This document shows positions 1 to 6,487 of a DNA stretch of 8,147 nt, piece by piece. The stretch is taken from positions 1-8,147 of the forward strand of contig JAASSM010000050.1 in NCBI GenBank assembly GCA_021767885.1. Direction: 5' to 3'. Made by a program: the position numbers and the translations under genes. How positions within the stretch are numbered: the stretch's first letter is position 1; each line of letters opens with the position of its first letter. This DNA is from a bacterium. Its GTDB lineage: Bacteria; Krumholzibacteriota; Krumholzibacteria; LZORAL124-64-63. Under the pieces are notes generated by a model, which saw nothing but the letters and a program-made list of their open reading frames with translations, had not been told where the DNA came from and ran no database searches.

Positions 1-358
1 AGTTGGCGTCGCCCCACGTCCAGTCGAACTCCAGGCTCATGCGCATCTTGGCCCAGCCGTCGAACAGGCGCGGGGTGTAGGTGATCATGGGCAGGAAACG
101 CTGCTCGGTGAAGCGGCTGCGGCCCGCCCCGGTGGCGGTGGTGTTGCCGCCGAACAGCCGGCCCACCACCTGGCCCTTGAGGAACTCGTTGGTGGCGTAG
201 ACGTTGGACCACTCGCTGCGGGTCAGGAAGTAGCCGATGAAATCGAACTCGCTCGGCTCCGGACGCAGCTTGCGGTTGGGATGGTCGGCCGCGGTCTGGG
301 CGACGGCCGCGCCGGCCAGCAGCGCGACGACCACGGCGGCAAGAACGCAACGCTTCAT
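1..358 (-). CDS. Secreted protein, probable outer-membrane barrel protein (N-terminal part, cut by window edge)
   Basis: An open frame starts with ATG at 358 and runs without a stop through the left edge, giving about 119 residues. The product begins MKRCVLAAVVVALLAGAAVA, a clear Sec signal peptide: two basic residues, a hydrophobic core and an AVA-type cleavage site before QTAADHPN. The mature part is rich in aromatic residues alternating with polar ones (FDFIGYFLTR, RFLPMITYTP, MSLEFDWTWGD), as expected for beta-strands of an outer-membrane barrel or similar secreted beta protein. I do not recognise a named family. It is the last visible gene of the leftward array, 70 bp after the lipoprotein gene, with a strong hairpin in the gap. 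The upstream ribosome site is weak (only a GGGG run near -10). A role in moving a substrate across the outer membrane with the neighbouring lipoprotein and symporter is inference from context only. Confidence 0.75.
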   Translation of the reverse strand, partial: MKRCVLAAVVVALLAGAAVAQTAADHPNRKLRPEPSEFDFIGYFLTRSEWSNVYATNEFLKGQVVGRLFGGNTTATGAGRSRFTEQRFLPMITYTPRLFDGWAKMRMSLEFDWTWGDAN

Positions 359-381
359 GAGCAGCCCCGTTTCTGGCTGGC

Positions 382-419
382 GGCGCGCGGCGCCCCCGTC
401 CGGGGGGCGCCGTCGCGCC
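382..419 (-). other. Strong GC-rich hairpin between lipoprotein and outer-membrane protein genes
   Basis: A perfect 9-bp inverted repeat, GGCGCCCCC at 389-397 and GGGGGCGCC at 403-411, encloses a 5-nt loop. It is extended by a second 6-bp pair, GGCGCG at 382-387 and CGCGCC at 414-419, across a small asymmetric internal loop. The structure lies in the 70-bp gap after the lipoprotein stop. No T-run follows on the minus strand, so it does not look like a classical intrinsic terminator. It could be a partial terminator or an mRNA-stabilising element that sets unequal expression of the two flanking genes. Confidence 0.5.
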
Positions 420-428
420 GCGCAGGTC

Positions 429-950
429 CTACTGGATGCGGACGTAGGTCTGGATGTTGGTGTCGCCGTACAGCGGGTCGGACCCGAAGCCGGTCTCCGG
501 CGTGCGGGGCACGAACCCGTAATCCGGCTCGGTCTGGACGGCCTCGAGCCTCATCACGTCGGGCGTGCCCTCGACCACCTCGATGATGCCCTCCTGCGCG
601 AACGCCGAGTAGTCGATGGTGATGCTGTGCACGTCGCCGCTCTCGGACTCGATCACCTGATAGGTGCCGGTCAGCGTGGTCCAGGCGCCGCCCTCGACGT
701 GCTGCTCGAGGGTCACGACCTGGTCCTCGTCCAGGTGCACGCGCACCGAGTCGAGGTTGAAGGGATCGCCCTGCAGGATGGGCGCCACGTTGTCGCCGGC
801 GCTCAGCCAGGAGCCGATCCAGGGATCGGGCACGGTGGGATCGGTGCCGCCGTTGTCGCCGTTGTCGTCGTCGTCGTCGCTGCAGGCCGCGAAGCTGATC
901 AGCGCCAGGGCCGCCAGCAGGACCAGCAGCAGCTTCAGGGTGGTACGCAT
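429..950 (-). CDS. Lipocalin-like lipoprotein, 173 aa
   Basis: The product has a type II signal peptide: MRTTLK, a long Leu/Ala core, then ISFAAC with Cys23 as the lipidation site. Phe at -3 is a little unusual for a lipobox. A flexible acidic linker follows (five Asp at 25-29, then Asn/Gly-rich to about residue 37). The folded part starts at PWIGSW (43-48), whose GxW pattern with following SAGDNVAPIL resembles lipocalin-like small beta-barrel proteins; the rest alternates short strands (VTLEQHV, TTLTGTYQV, IIEVVEG, MRLEAVQT). Such proteins usually bind small hydrophobic ligands or have no known function. Ser at +2 would allow outer-membrane sorting under the E. coli rule. The start is supported by GGGAGG (959-964), 8 nt upstream of the ATG. 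It lies 27 bp after the acyl-CoA synthetase and is probably co-transcribed. The lipoprotein call is firm; the lipocalin call is from motif memory only. Confidence 0.82.
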   Translation of the reverse strand: MRTTLKLLLVLLAALALISFAACSDDDDDNGDNGGTDPTVPDPWIGSWLSAGDNVAPILQGDPFNLDSVRVHLDEDQVVTLEQHVEGGAWTTLTGTYQVIESESGDVHSITIDYSAFAQEGIIEVVEGTPDVMRLEAVQTEPDYGFVPRTPETGFGSDPLYGDTNIQTYVRIQ

Positions 951-977
951 GGTCTTGTCCTCCCGTGAGGGTGGGGG

Positions 978-2525
978 TTAATCCAGCTCCGCGAGCCGGA
1001 AGCGATCGATCTTGCCCGCCTGGTTCAGGGGCAGCTCGGGCAGGATCCGGACATGCCTGGGGATCTTGTACCGGGCCAGCTTGTCGCTGCAGAACGCGCG
1101 CAGCGCCTCGAGATCCGGCGCATCCTGGCCCGGCCGCAGCACGAGGAAGGCCTTGCCCACCTCGCCCCACTGCGCGTCGGACACGCCGATCACCGCCGCC
1201 TCCTTGACGGCGGGATGCGTGGCGAGCACGTGCTCCACCTCTGCGGGGTACACGTTCTCACCGCCACTGATGAACATGTTCTTCTTGCGGTCGACCACGT
1301 AGTAGAAGCCGTCCGCGTCGGTCTGCACCATGTCGCCGGTGTGGAACCAGCCGTCGGTGATGGCCGCGGCGGTGGCCTCCGGCCGGCGCCAGTAGCCCGG
1401 CGTGACCACCTCGCTGCGCAGCCACAGCTCGCCCGGCTCGCCGGGGCCGCAGTCGCCGCCGTCCTCGCCCACCACGCGCGTCTGCACGTAGAAGTTGGGC
1501 AGGCCGATGGACCCGGCCTTCGCCCGGGCCAGGCCCTCGTCCAGCGAGAAGCAGTTGGGCCCCACCTCGGTCATGCCGTAGCCCTGGCGGATGAGGACGC
1601 CCTTGGCATGCCAGGTGTCGATCAGGGGGATGGGCATGGGCGCCCCGCCCACGATGGCGTAGCGGCAGGCGGAGAAGTCGGCCGCGGCGAAGCCCGCCGT
1701 CTCGCTGAGCATGCGCATCATGGTGGGCACGCCGAAGAGCAGGGTGGTGCCCTCGGCGGCCATGAGGTCCACGATGAGGTCGGCGTCGAAGCGGTCGAGC
1801 AGGGTGGTGGAGGCGCCGTTGTGCAGGAACGGGGTGAAGAGCACGTGCCAGCCGCCGGTGTGGAAGAACGGCGCGTAGCTCTGGGTGTGGTCCTGGCCGG
1901 TGAGCTCCAGCCGCAGCGTGGTGTTGATGGCGTTCCAGAGGATCATCCGGTGGGTGATGATGGCGCCCTTGGGCGTGCCGGTGGTGCCGGCGGTGTAGAG
2001 GATCATCACCGGATCGTCCAGCTCGCCGGCGCGGTCGGCGGTGAACGCCCGCGCCGCGGCCATGGCCGCGGTGCTCGGCCCGGCCGCCGGAGCCGGGGAC
2101 GACCCCACCAGCAGCGGCGTCACCTCGCCCAGCGGCAGGCGGTGGGCGATGGCGTCCGTGGCGCTCAGCGCGTCGGCCACCGGCTGCTCGTCCGCGCCGA
2201 CCAGCAGCACCCGGGGCGCGCAGTCGCCCAGGAGCTGATCCAGCTCGCGCGCGGTGAGGCGGAAGTTCAGGGGCACCAGGATGGCGCCCAGCTTCACGCA
2301 GGCCAGGAACAGGAACACGGTCTCGGCGCGGTTCTGGGCCAGGACCGCCACCCGATCGCCGCGGCCCACGCCCAGCCCGTCGCGCAGGTGGGCGGCCAGG
2401 CGGGCGGCGGCCAGATCCGCCTCGCCGTAGCTCCATTCCAGGGCCCGGCCGTGGTCGCGCAGCGCCAGCTTCTGCGGCCGGTAGCCGGCCCACTTGTGCA
2501 GCCAGTCCACCTCGGGGAAGATCAT
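978..2525 (-). CDS. AMP-forming acyl-CoA synthetase (fatty/carboxylic acid--CoA ligase), 515 aa
   Basis: A complete member of the ANL adenylate-forming superfamily, which activates a carboxylic acid with ATP and CoA to acyl-CoA, AMP and PPi. Visible core motifs in order are: the phosphate loop YTAGTTGTPKG (177-187), FFHTGGWHV (220-228), the acyl/AMP motif GYGMTE (315-320), GWFHTGD (392-398) with the ribose-binding Asp, the hinge region DRKKNMFISGGENVYPAEVE (412-431), and the C-terminal NQAGKID with catalytic Lys505. All key residues are present, so it should be active. Length and layout fit medium/long-chain fatty acid or aromatic acid ligases; the exact substrate cannot be read. The ATG at 2525 overlaps the symporter stop as ATGA and has AGGAG 6 nt upstream. 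The frame stays open further upstream to 3686, but that part is a shadow of the symporter gene. Overlap with a transporter suggests it traps the imported acid as its CoA ester. Confidence 0.95.
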   Translation of the reverse strand: MIFPEVDWLHKWAGYRPQKLALRDHGRALEWSYGEADLAAARLAAHLRDGLGVGRGDRVAVLAQNRAETVFLFLACVKLGAILVPLNFRLTARELDQLLGDCAPRVLLVGADEQPVADALSATDAIAHRLPLGEVTPLLVGSSPAPAAGPSTAAMAAARAFTADRAGELDDPVMILYTAGTTGTPKGAIITHRMILWNAINTTLRLELTGQDHTQSYAPFFHTGGWHVLFTPFLHNGASTTLLDRFDADLIVDLMAAEGTTLLFGVPTMMRMLSETAGFAAADFSACRYAIVGGAPMPIPLIDTWHAKGVLIRQGYGMTEVGPNCFSLDEGLARAKAGSIGLPNFYVQTRVVGEDGGDCGPGEPGELWLRSEVVTPGYWRRPEATAAAITDGWFHTGDMVQTDADGFYYVVDRKKNMFISGGENVYPAEVEHVLATHPAVKEAAVIGVSDAQWGEVGKAFLVLRPGQDAPDLEALRAFCSDKLARYKIPRHVRILPELPLNQAGKIDRFRLAELD

Positions 2526-4039
2526 GGCGTACTCCTGCGCCGGGCCAGGGCCATCGCGCCGCCCACCAGGACGCTGGCGAGGATGGCCACCGCGGCCGCC
2601 ACGCCCGGGTTCTGCCCCGTGGACGCGGTGCCGGGCACCGGCAGGTTCAGGTAGTGCATGGGGAAGTGGACCGCGATGGCCGTCACCGAGGCGGCCATGG
2701 CCGCCGCCCGGGGCGCGCCGGTCCAGAACATGCCGAAGAGGATGGGCACGAACGCCGCCGCGAAGTAGGCGTAGACGCCGTTCTGGGCGAAGATGGCCAC
2801 GCTCAGGTTGGGCGCCACGAGCTGGCGCCAGGAGAGCACCGCCGCGGCCACGGCCAGGCCGGCGATCACGCCGCGGTTGATGCGCATCAGCGCGCGGTCG
2901 CGGGCGGCCGGGTCCTGCGGCAGACGGTGGCCCCAGAGCGGGCGGATCAGGTCGCTGGTGATGGTGGTGCCCAGGGACTGGATCAGGCCCTCGAGGGTGG
3001 ACAGGCCGGCGGAGATCAGGCCCAGCACCACGATCAGCCCCACCCACACCGGGAAGGCGGCCACCACGTACGCGGGGATGATGTCGTCCATGGCCAGGGC
3101 CTGGCCGCCGGCGCGCAGGTCGGGGAACTGCAGGCGCGCCCACAGCCCGGCGATCACCACGGCGAAGAAGAGCAGCTCCACCACCACGCCCACGGCGAGG
3201 TAGCGGTTCACGTCGCGCTCGGTCCTCAGCAGCAGGCTCTTGGTGATGATGTGCGGCTGGCAGACGATGGCCACCCCCACGATGATCTGCGCGACCAGGA
3301 TCTCGAACCAGTCGCGGAAGAGGAAGCTCTCGGGGTTGGGCACCGCGGTCAGCTGGGGGTCGACGGCCCGGAGCTGCTCCAGGAATCCGGAGACGCCCTG
3401 GGCGAAGCGGTCGTACCCCGAACCGAGCAGGATCACCGCCACCACCAGCATCAGCAGCGCCTGCACGGTGTTGGTGTAGACCATGCTGTTGGCGCCGCCG
3501 AACATCATGTAGCCGAAGACGAACACCACCAGGCCCGCCAGCACCGGCATCTCGCCCACCCCCAGGGTGGCGGCCAGCACCTTGGTCAGGCCCACCACGA
3601 TCAGGACGATGAACGTCACCAGCAGCAGGGACAGCACGCCGAAGAACAGGGCGTAGCGATCGCTCTGCCAGCGGGTGCCCATCCACTGGGCCAGGCTCAG
3701 CGCCTTGACCGACTCGCCGTGGCGGCGGAAGCCCTTGGTCAGCACGATGAGCGAGAGCATGGCCGCCAGGGGCAGGACCACGGCGAAGGAGACCACGCCG
3801 GCCAGGCCGTAGAGCGCGATGAAGCCGGGGTTGATGATGAAGGTGGCCGCGCTGGTCATCGACGCGGCCAGCGACAGGCCCACCGCCGCCGGGGAGAAGC
3901 GCAGGTTGCCCAGGGCGTAGTCGTTCACCGACCGCGTGGCGCGCGCGCCGCGGATCACGATCGCCAGGATCACGGCCATCAGGACCACGATCAGGGCCCA
4001 GCCGGCCAGGGCCATCTCCCGCGATGCGAGGTCGGTCAT
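2522..4039 (-). CDS. Sodium:solute symporter family (SSS, TC 2.A.21) permease, 505 aa
   Basis: A polytopic inner-membrane protein with about 13 hydrophobic segments, the normal number for SSS symporters. The first core helix carries AASMTSAATFIINPGFIALYG (58-78), the broken helix that helps form the sodium site. QPHIITKSLL (261-270) matches the conserved QPHIL-type loop of the proline/pantothenate/acetate branch. SAGLSTLEGLIQSLGTTITSDL-like sequence at 343-364 matches the conserved helix that supplies the Na2-site hydroxyls, here Ser347 and Thr348. The family couples Na+ entry to uptake of sugars, amino acids or monocarboxylates. Because the next gene is an acyl-CoA ligase in ATGA overlap, a carboxylate substrate is the best inference. 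The start ATG at 4039 lies 16 bp after the KAS III-like stop, with GGGGGAG about 6 nt upstream. The C-terminus is short and basic (ARRRSTP). Confidence 0.93.
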   Translation of the reverse strand: MTDLASREMALAGWALIVVLMAVILAIVIRGARATRSVNDYALGNLRFSPAAVGLSLAASMTSAATFIINPGFIALYGLAGVVSFAVVLPLAAMLSLIVLTKGFRRHGESVKALSLAQWMGTRWQSDRYALFFGVLSLLLVTFIVLIVVGLTKVLAATLGVGEMPVLAGLVVFVFGYMMFGGANSMVYTNTVQALLMLVVAVILLGSGYDRFAQGVSGFLEQLRAVDPQLTAVPNPESFLFRDWFEILVAQIIVGVAIVCQPHIITKSLLLRTERDVNRYLAVGVVVELLFFAVVIAGLWARLQFPDLRAGGQALAMDDIIPAYVVAAFPVWVGLIVVLGLISAGLSTLEGLIQSLGTTITSDLIRPLWGHRLPQDPAARDRALMRINRGVIAGLAVAAAVLSWRQLVAPNLSVAIFAQNGVYAYFAAAFVPILFGMFWTGAPRAAAMAASVTAIAVHFPMHYLNLPVPGTASTGQNPGVAAAVAILASVLVGGAMALARRRSTP

Positions 4040-4055
4040 CGCCGTCTCCCCCGGC

Positions 4056-5045
4056 TCACCAGCGGAAGGCGCAGCACGCGAACGCGAGGCCGCCGCCCGA
4101 GCCCATGAACACCACGAGATCGCCCGGCTTCAGCTTGCCCGCGGCGTCGGCCTCGGCCAGCGCCATGGGGATGCAGGCCGAGCCCGTGTAGCCGAAGCGG
4201 TCCATGACGCAGTGCGTCCGGCTCTCCGGCAGGTCGAGCTTCTGCAGGGTCTCGCGGATGGAGTTGATGTTGATCTGGGTGAAGAAGATCTGGTCGATGT
4301 CCTGGACGGTGGCGCCGGCGTCGGCCACCACCTCGGTGACCATGCGGCTCCAGGTATCGGGGTTGATCTCCCGGGGGAACTTCTTCACGAACTTCAGCTT
4401 GTGGTCGCCGCGGGCGACCACCTCGGCGGTGGTGGGCTCGGCCGTGCCGCCGGCGTAGATCCCCATCCAGCCGGCGTACTGGCCCTCGGTGTGCAGGCGC
4501 GAGGCCAGCCAGCCGCGGTCCTCCTCCGTGGCCTCGAGCAGGACGCCGGCGGCGCCGTCGGCGAAGAGGTTGCTGGTGCGCTTGTCGTGCAGGTCCACGT
4601 GCTTGCTCATGGCGTAGGCGCCGATCACCAGGATGCGCCGGTAGCGCGGGTCGGCCTGGATGTACTTGGCCCCCAGGTCCAGGGCGGTGACGAAGCCCGC
4701 GCAGGCGGTGTTCAGGTCGAAGGTCCCGGCACGGCCGAGGCCCAGCCGGTGCTGCACCTCGCTGGCGGTCGACGGGGAGATCCACTCCGGCGTGTCGGTG
4801 GCCACCACCAGCAGGTCCACCGTCTCGGGCGCCGCGCCGGCGTCCTGCAGGATGGCGCGGCCGGCCCGCTCGACCAGGTCGGCGGTGCTCTCGTCCTCGT
4901 CGCACCAGCGGCGCTCGCGGATGGTCAGGTGGTCGCGCAGCCAGGTGTCCACGTCCTCGCCCAGCAGCTCGCTGAAGAAGCTGTTGGGGATCACGCGGTC
5001 GGGGACGGCCATGCCGGTGGCCAGGATCCTCGCGTTGCGGGTCAT
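4056..5045 (-). CDS. FabH/KAS III-like thiolase-fold enzyme with altered catalytic triad, 329 aa
   Basis: End-to-end similarity to beta-ketoacyl-ACP synthase III: RILATGMAVPDRVI at the N-terminus, the nucleophile region NTACAGF with Cys115, FADGAAGVLL (161-170), and a C-terminal GDLVVFMGSGGG (308-319). Length matches FabH (about 317 aa). A gapless 40-residue alignment with E. coli FabH from the HQAN motif to the GNTS motif puts Thr256 (FFTQIN) where FabH has catalytic His, and Tyr286 (FGYTGSAC) where it has catalytic Asn. Only the Cys of the Cys-His-Asn triad is kept. Acyl transfer through Cys115 stays possible, but standard decarboxylating condensation with malonyl-ACP is doubtful. The ATG at 5045 is chosen because GAGGAG sits 5 nt upstream and it lies 16 bp past the dehydrogenase stop; a start at 5081 would overlap that gene and lacks such a site. 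Neighbours suggest it works on an acyl-CoA from the co-encoded ligase. Calling it fabH would overstate its function. Confidence 0.88.
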   Translation of the reverse strand: MTRNARILATGMAVPDRVIPNSFFSELLGEDVDTWLRDHLTIRERRWCDEDESTADLVERAGRAILQDAGAAPETVDLLVVATDTPEWISPSTASEVQHRLGLGRAGTFDLNTACAGFVTALDLGAKYIQADPRYRRILVIGAYAMSKHVDLHDKRTSNLFADGAAGVLLEATEEDRGWLASRLHTEGQYAGWMGIYAGGTAEPTTAEVVARGDHKLKFVKKFPREINPDTWSRMVTEVVADAGATVQDIDQIFFTQININSIRETLQKLDLPESRTHCVMDRFGYTGSACIPMALAEADAAGKLKPGDLVVFMGSGGGLAFACCAFRW

Positions 5046-5061
5046 GGTCGCTCCTCGCCGG

Positions 5062-5811
5062 TCAGAGGGTGATGCCGCCATCGACGCTCAGCACGGCGCC
5101 GTTGACGAAGCTGGCCCGGTCGCTGGCCAGGAAGAGATACGCCTCGGCGATCTCCGCCGGCTCGCCCAGCCGCTGCATGGGCGCCTTCTCCGCCATCATG
5201 GTGCGCACCTTCTCGGGCATGGCCTGCACCATCTCGGTGGCGATGAAGCCGGGGGCCACGGCGTTGACGCGCACGCCCTTGCGCGCCAGCTCGCGGGCCC
5301 AGACCCGGGTCATGCCGATCACGCCGCTCTTGGTGGCCACGTAGTTGGTCTGGCCGAAGTTGCCGTACAGGGCCACCACGCTGCTGGTGTTGACGATCAC
5401 GCCGGATCCCTGGGCGACCATGATCCGCGCCGCGGCGCGGCCGCAGTGGAAGACGCCCTTGAGATTCACGTCCACCACCTGGTCGAAGGCCGCATCCTCC
5501 ATCTTCAGCAGCGTGCCATCGCGGGTGATGCCGGCGTTGTTGATCAGCACGTCCACGCGGCCGTGAGCCCCGTGCGCGGCGTCCATGGCCGCGTCCACCG
5601 CGGCGCTGTCGGCCACGTCCACCCGGCGGTAGGTGACGGGCTCCAGCTCGGCGGCGAGCTGTTCGCCGGCGGTGTCGTTCAGGTCCCAGCACTCCACCAC
5701 CGCGCCGGCGGCGGCGAAGCGGCGCACGGCGGCCGCCCCGAGGCCGGCCGCGCCGCCGGTGACGATGACGACCCTGTCCTGCATCTCCTGCGTGTCCGGC
5801 TTGCCGGTCAT
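5062..5811 (-). CDS. FabG-like short-chain dehydrogenase/reductase, 249 aa
   Basis: A classical SDR of normal length. The Rossmann motif is TGGAAGLG (18-25), the stabilising motif NNAG (91-94), and the catalytic tetrad is Asn116, Ser144, Tyr157 and Lys161, spaced as in E. coli FabG. ITRDGTLLKM after NNAG, QRLGEPAEIAEAYLFLAS and a C-terminal VDGG are typical of 3-oxoacyl-ACP/CoA reductases. Asp43 at the end of the second strand (CWDLND) is the position that usually favours NAD(H) over NADP(H), which would fit a 3-hydroxyacyl-CoA dehydrogenase working in the oxidative direction; this is inference. The ATG at 5811 overlaps the regulator stop as ATGA and has GGAGGAG 5 nt upstream. It is followed after 16 bp by the KAS III-like gene, which could share a 3-oxo or 3-hydroxyacyl intermediate with it. 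Confidence 0.93.
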   Translation of the reverse strand: MTGKPDTQEMQDRVVIVTGGAAGLGAAAVRRFAAAGAVVECWDLNDTAGEQLAAELEPVTYRRVDVADSAAVDAAMDAAHGAHGRVDVLINNAGITRDGTLLKMEDAAFDQVVDVNLKGVFHCGRAAARIMVAQGSGVIVNTSSVVALYGNFGQTNYVATKSGVIGMTRVWARELARKGVRVNAVAPGFIATEMVQAMPEKVRTMMAEKAPMQRLGEPAEIAEAYLFLASDRASFVNGAVLSVDGGITL

Positions 5812-6314
5812 GGCATCTCCTCCGGGGTGGTCGTGGCTGCGGCCAGCGACTCGCGCCGGTCCTGCCACGTGTCCATGAAGGCGTCGTAGGTCTCGAGCAT
5901 GAGCTCGTAGAAGGCGACCATCTCCTCCACGCGCCGCCGCATGGGTGCGGGCACGTCCGGGGACTGGTCGATGAGGTCGCGGTACTTGCGGGCGAGGTCG
6001 AGGTTCGCCCGCTGCTTGGCGGCCTGGTTGGCGAAGGCCTGGCCGAAGATGTCGTCCACGGCCTGGTAGTGGTCGCGGCGGCTGCCGGGGACCCAGACCT
6101 TGCGCAGCAGCTGGTGGTCGCTCAGGCGGCGGGTGATCTGGCTGACCGGCCCCTTGCTCACCGAGAGCTGGTCGGTGATGTCGTCGAGGCTGCGGGGCTC
6201 CTCCTCGCAGAGCATCATGCCCACCACGTGGCCCATGAGCCGCGAGAGGCCGAAGAGCTGGTATCCGGCGCCGAAGTCCTCGATGAAGTTCTGCTTGATG
6301 GCGTCGGCGTCCAT
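5808..6314 (-). CDS. GbsR/MarR-type winged-helix transcriptional regulator, 168 aa
   Basis: The N-terminal helices FIEDFGAGYQLFGLSRLMGHVVGMML (10-35) are typical of the GbsR branch of MarR regulators. A winged helix-turn-helix follows at about 41-85: SLDDITDQLSVSKGPVSQITRRLSDHQLL, with the recognition helix around SKGPVSQITRRL and a wing at VPGSRRDHY. The C-terminal half is helical and rich in charged residues, fitting a dimerisation domain. The start at 6314 (MDADAIKQNF) is preferred over the in-frame ATG at 6455, because the extra 47 residues are not family-like and would span the probable promoter. The ribosome site here is weak (GGGACGGGG, no clear AGGAGG). As first gene of the leftward array it probably represses its own operon in response to the imported acid or its CoA ester; that role is inference from position and the operator-like repeats upstream. 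Confidence 0.88.
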   Translation of the reverse strand: MDADAIKQNFIEDFGAGYQLFGLSRLMGHVVGMMLCEEEPRSLDDITDQLSVSKGPVSQITRRLSDHQLLRKVWVPGSRRDHYQAVDDIFGQAFANQAAKQRANLDLARKYRDLIDQSPDVPAPMRRRVEEMVAFYELMLETYDAFMDTWQDRRESLAAATTTPEEMP

Positions 6315-6346
6315 GGGCCCCGTCCCGGGATCGGCGCGAACGGCTC

Positions 6347-6377
6347 CTGTTTGGAGCGTTTGAAATGTTGCAAACAG
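6347..6377. promoter_or_regulatory. Nested inverted repeats, candidate MarR/GbsR operator
   Basis: An exact 7-bp inverted repeat, CTGTTTG at 6347-6353 and CAAACAG at 6371-6377, has a 17-bp centre. Inside it, GTTTGAAATGTTGCAAAC (6358-6375) is an 18-bp imperfect palindrome with seven of nine half-site positions matching. The right arm CAAAC is thus shared by two possible left arms, TTTGG at 6350 and TTTGA at 6359. MarR-family dimers bind palindromes of about this size, often of TTG...CAA type. The element sits just downstream of the predicted leftward -10 box, where binding would block the regulator's own operon. Confidence 0.5.
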
Positions 6378-6378
6378 A

Positions 6379-6407
6379 ACAAAACCATGTCCCGTGACGG
6401 TTGTAAA
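6379..6407 (-). promoter_or_regulatory. Probable sigma-70-type promoter of the leftward operon
   Basis: Read on the minus strand, TTTACA (complement of 6402-6407) is five of six to the -35 consensus. A 17-bp spacer follows, then TTTTGT (complement of 6379-6384) as a weak -10 preceded by TGG, an extended -10 feature. Transcription would begin near 6372, inside the nested inverted repeats, giving a leader of roughly 58 nt before the regulator ATG. This also argues for the 6314 start rather than 6455. The -10 matches only three of six consensus bases, so the call is tentative. Confidence 0.35.
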
Positions 6408-6487
6408 GCGAAAAATGGAAACCTCCGGGGCGCGTGGCACGTCCTTCCTGCGCATCCCCCATGCATCCTCGACCGGAGGCCACCGCC

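Larger units (their letters stand above)
6315..6487. promoter_or_regulatory. Divergent intergenic control region
   Basis: This 173-bp region separates the leftward regulator operon from the rightward repeat-protein gene. Its central part (about 6347-6420) is much richer in A and T than anything else in the window, and it holds the operator-like repeats and a probable leftward promoter. For the rightward gene I see only poor promoter candidates (for example TTGAAA at 6360-6365 with no good -10 partner). Confidence 0.7.

Noticed and set aside
382..419. Classical Rho-independent terminator
   Set aside because: The stem is strong but neither strand shows a T-run after it, so it is reported only as a hairpin.
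1053..2654. Long plus-strand open frame (533 codons) opposite the acyl-CoA synthetase
   Set aside because: The composition (Gly/His/Val/Ala-rich, no motifs) is that of a shadow frame antisense to a GC-rich gene; the minus strand carries a full set of ligase motifs.
978..3686. A 902-residue minus-strand open frame that looks like a fusion of an unknown N-terminal domain with the acyl-CoA synthetase
   Set aside because: The first 387 residues are an out-of-frame, Arg/Gly/Ala/Pro-rich reading of the symporter gene. The ligase has its own ATG at 2525 with a good AGGAG site.
2654..4108. Long plus-strand open frame (484 codons) opposite the symporter
   Set aside because: Very His/Gln/Gly/Asp-rich with no domains; it mirrors the hydrophobic codons of the symporter and is an antisense artefact.
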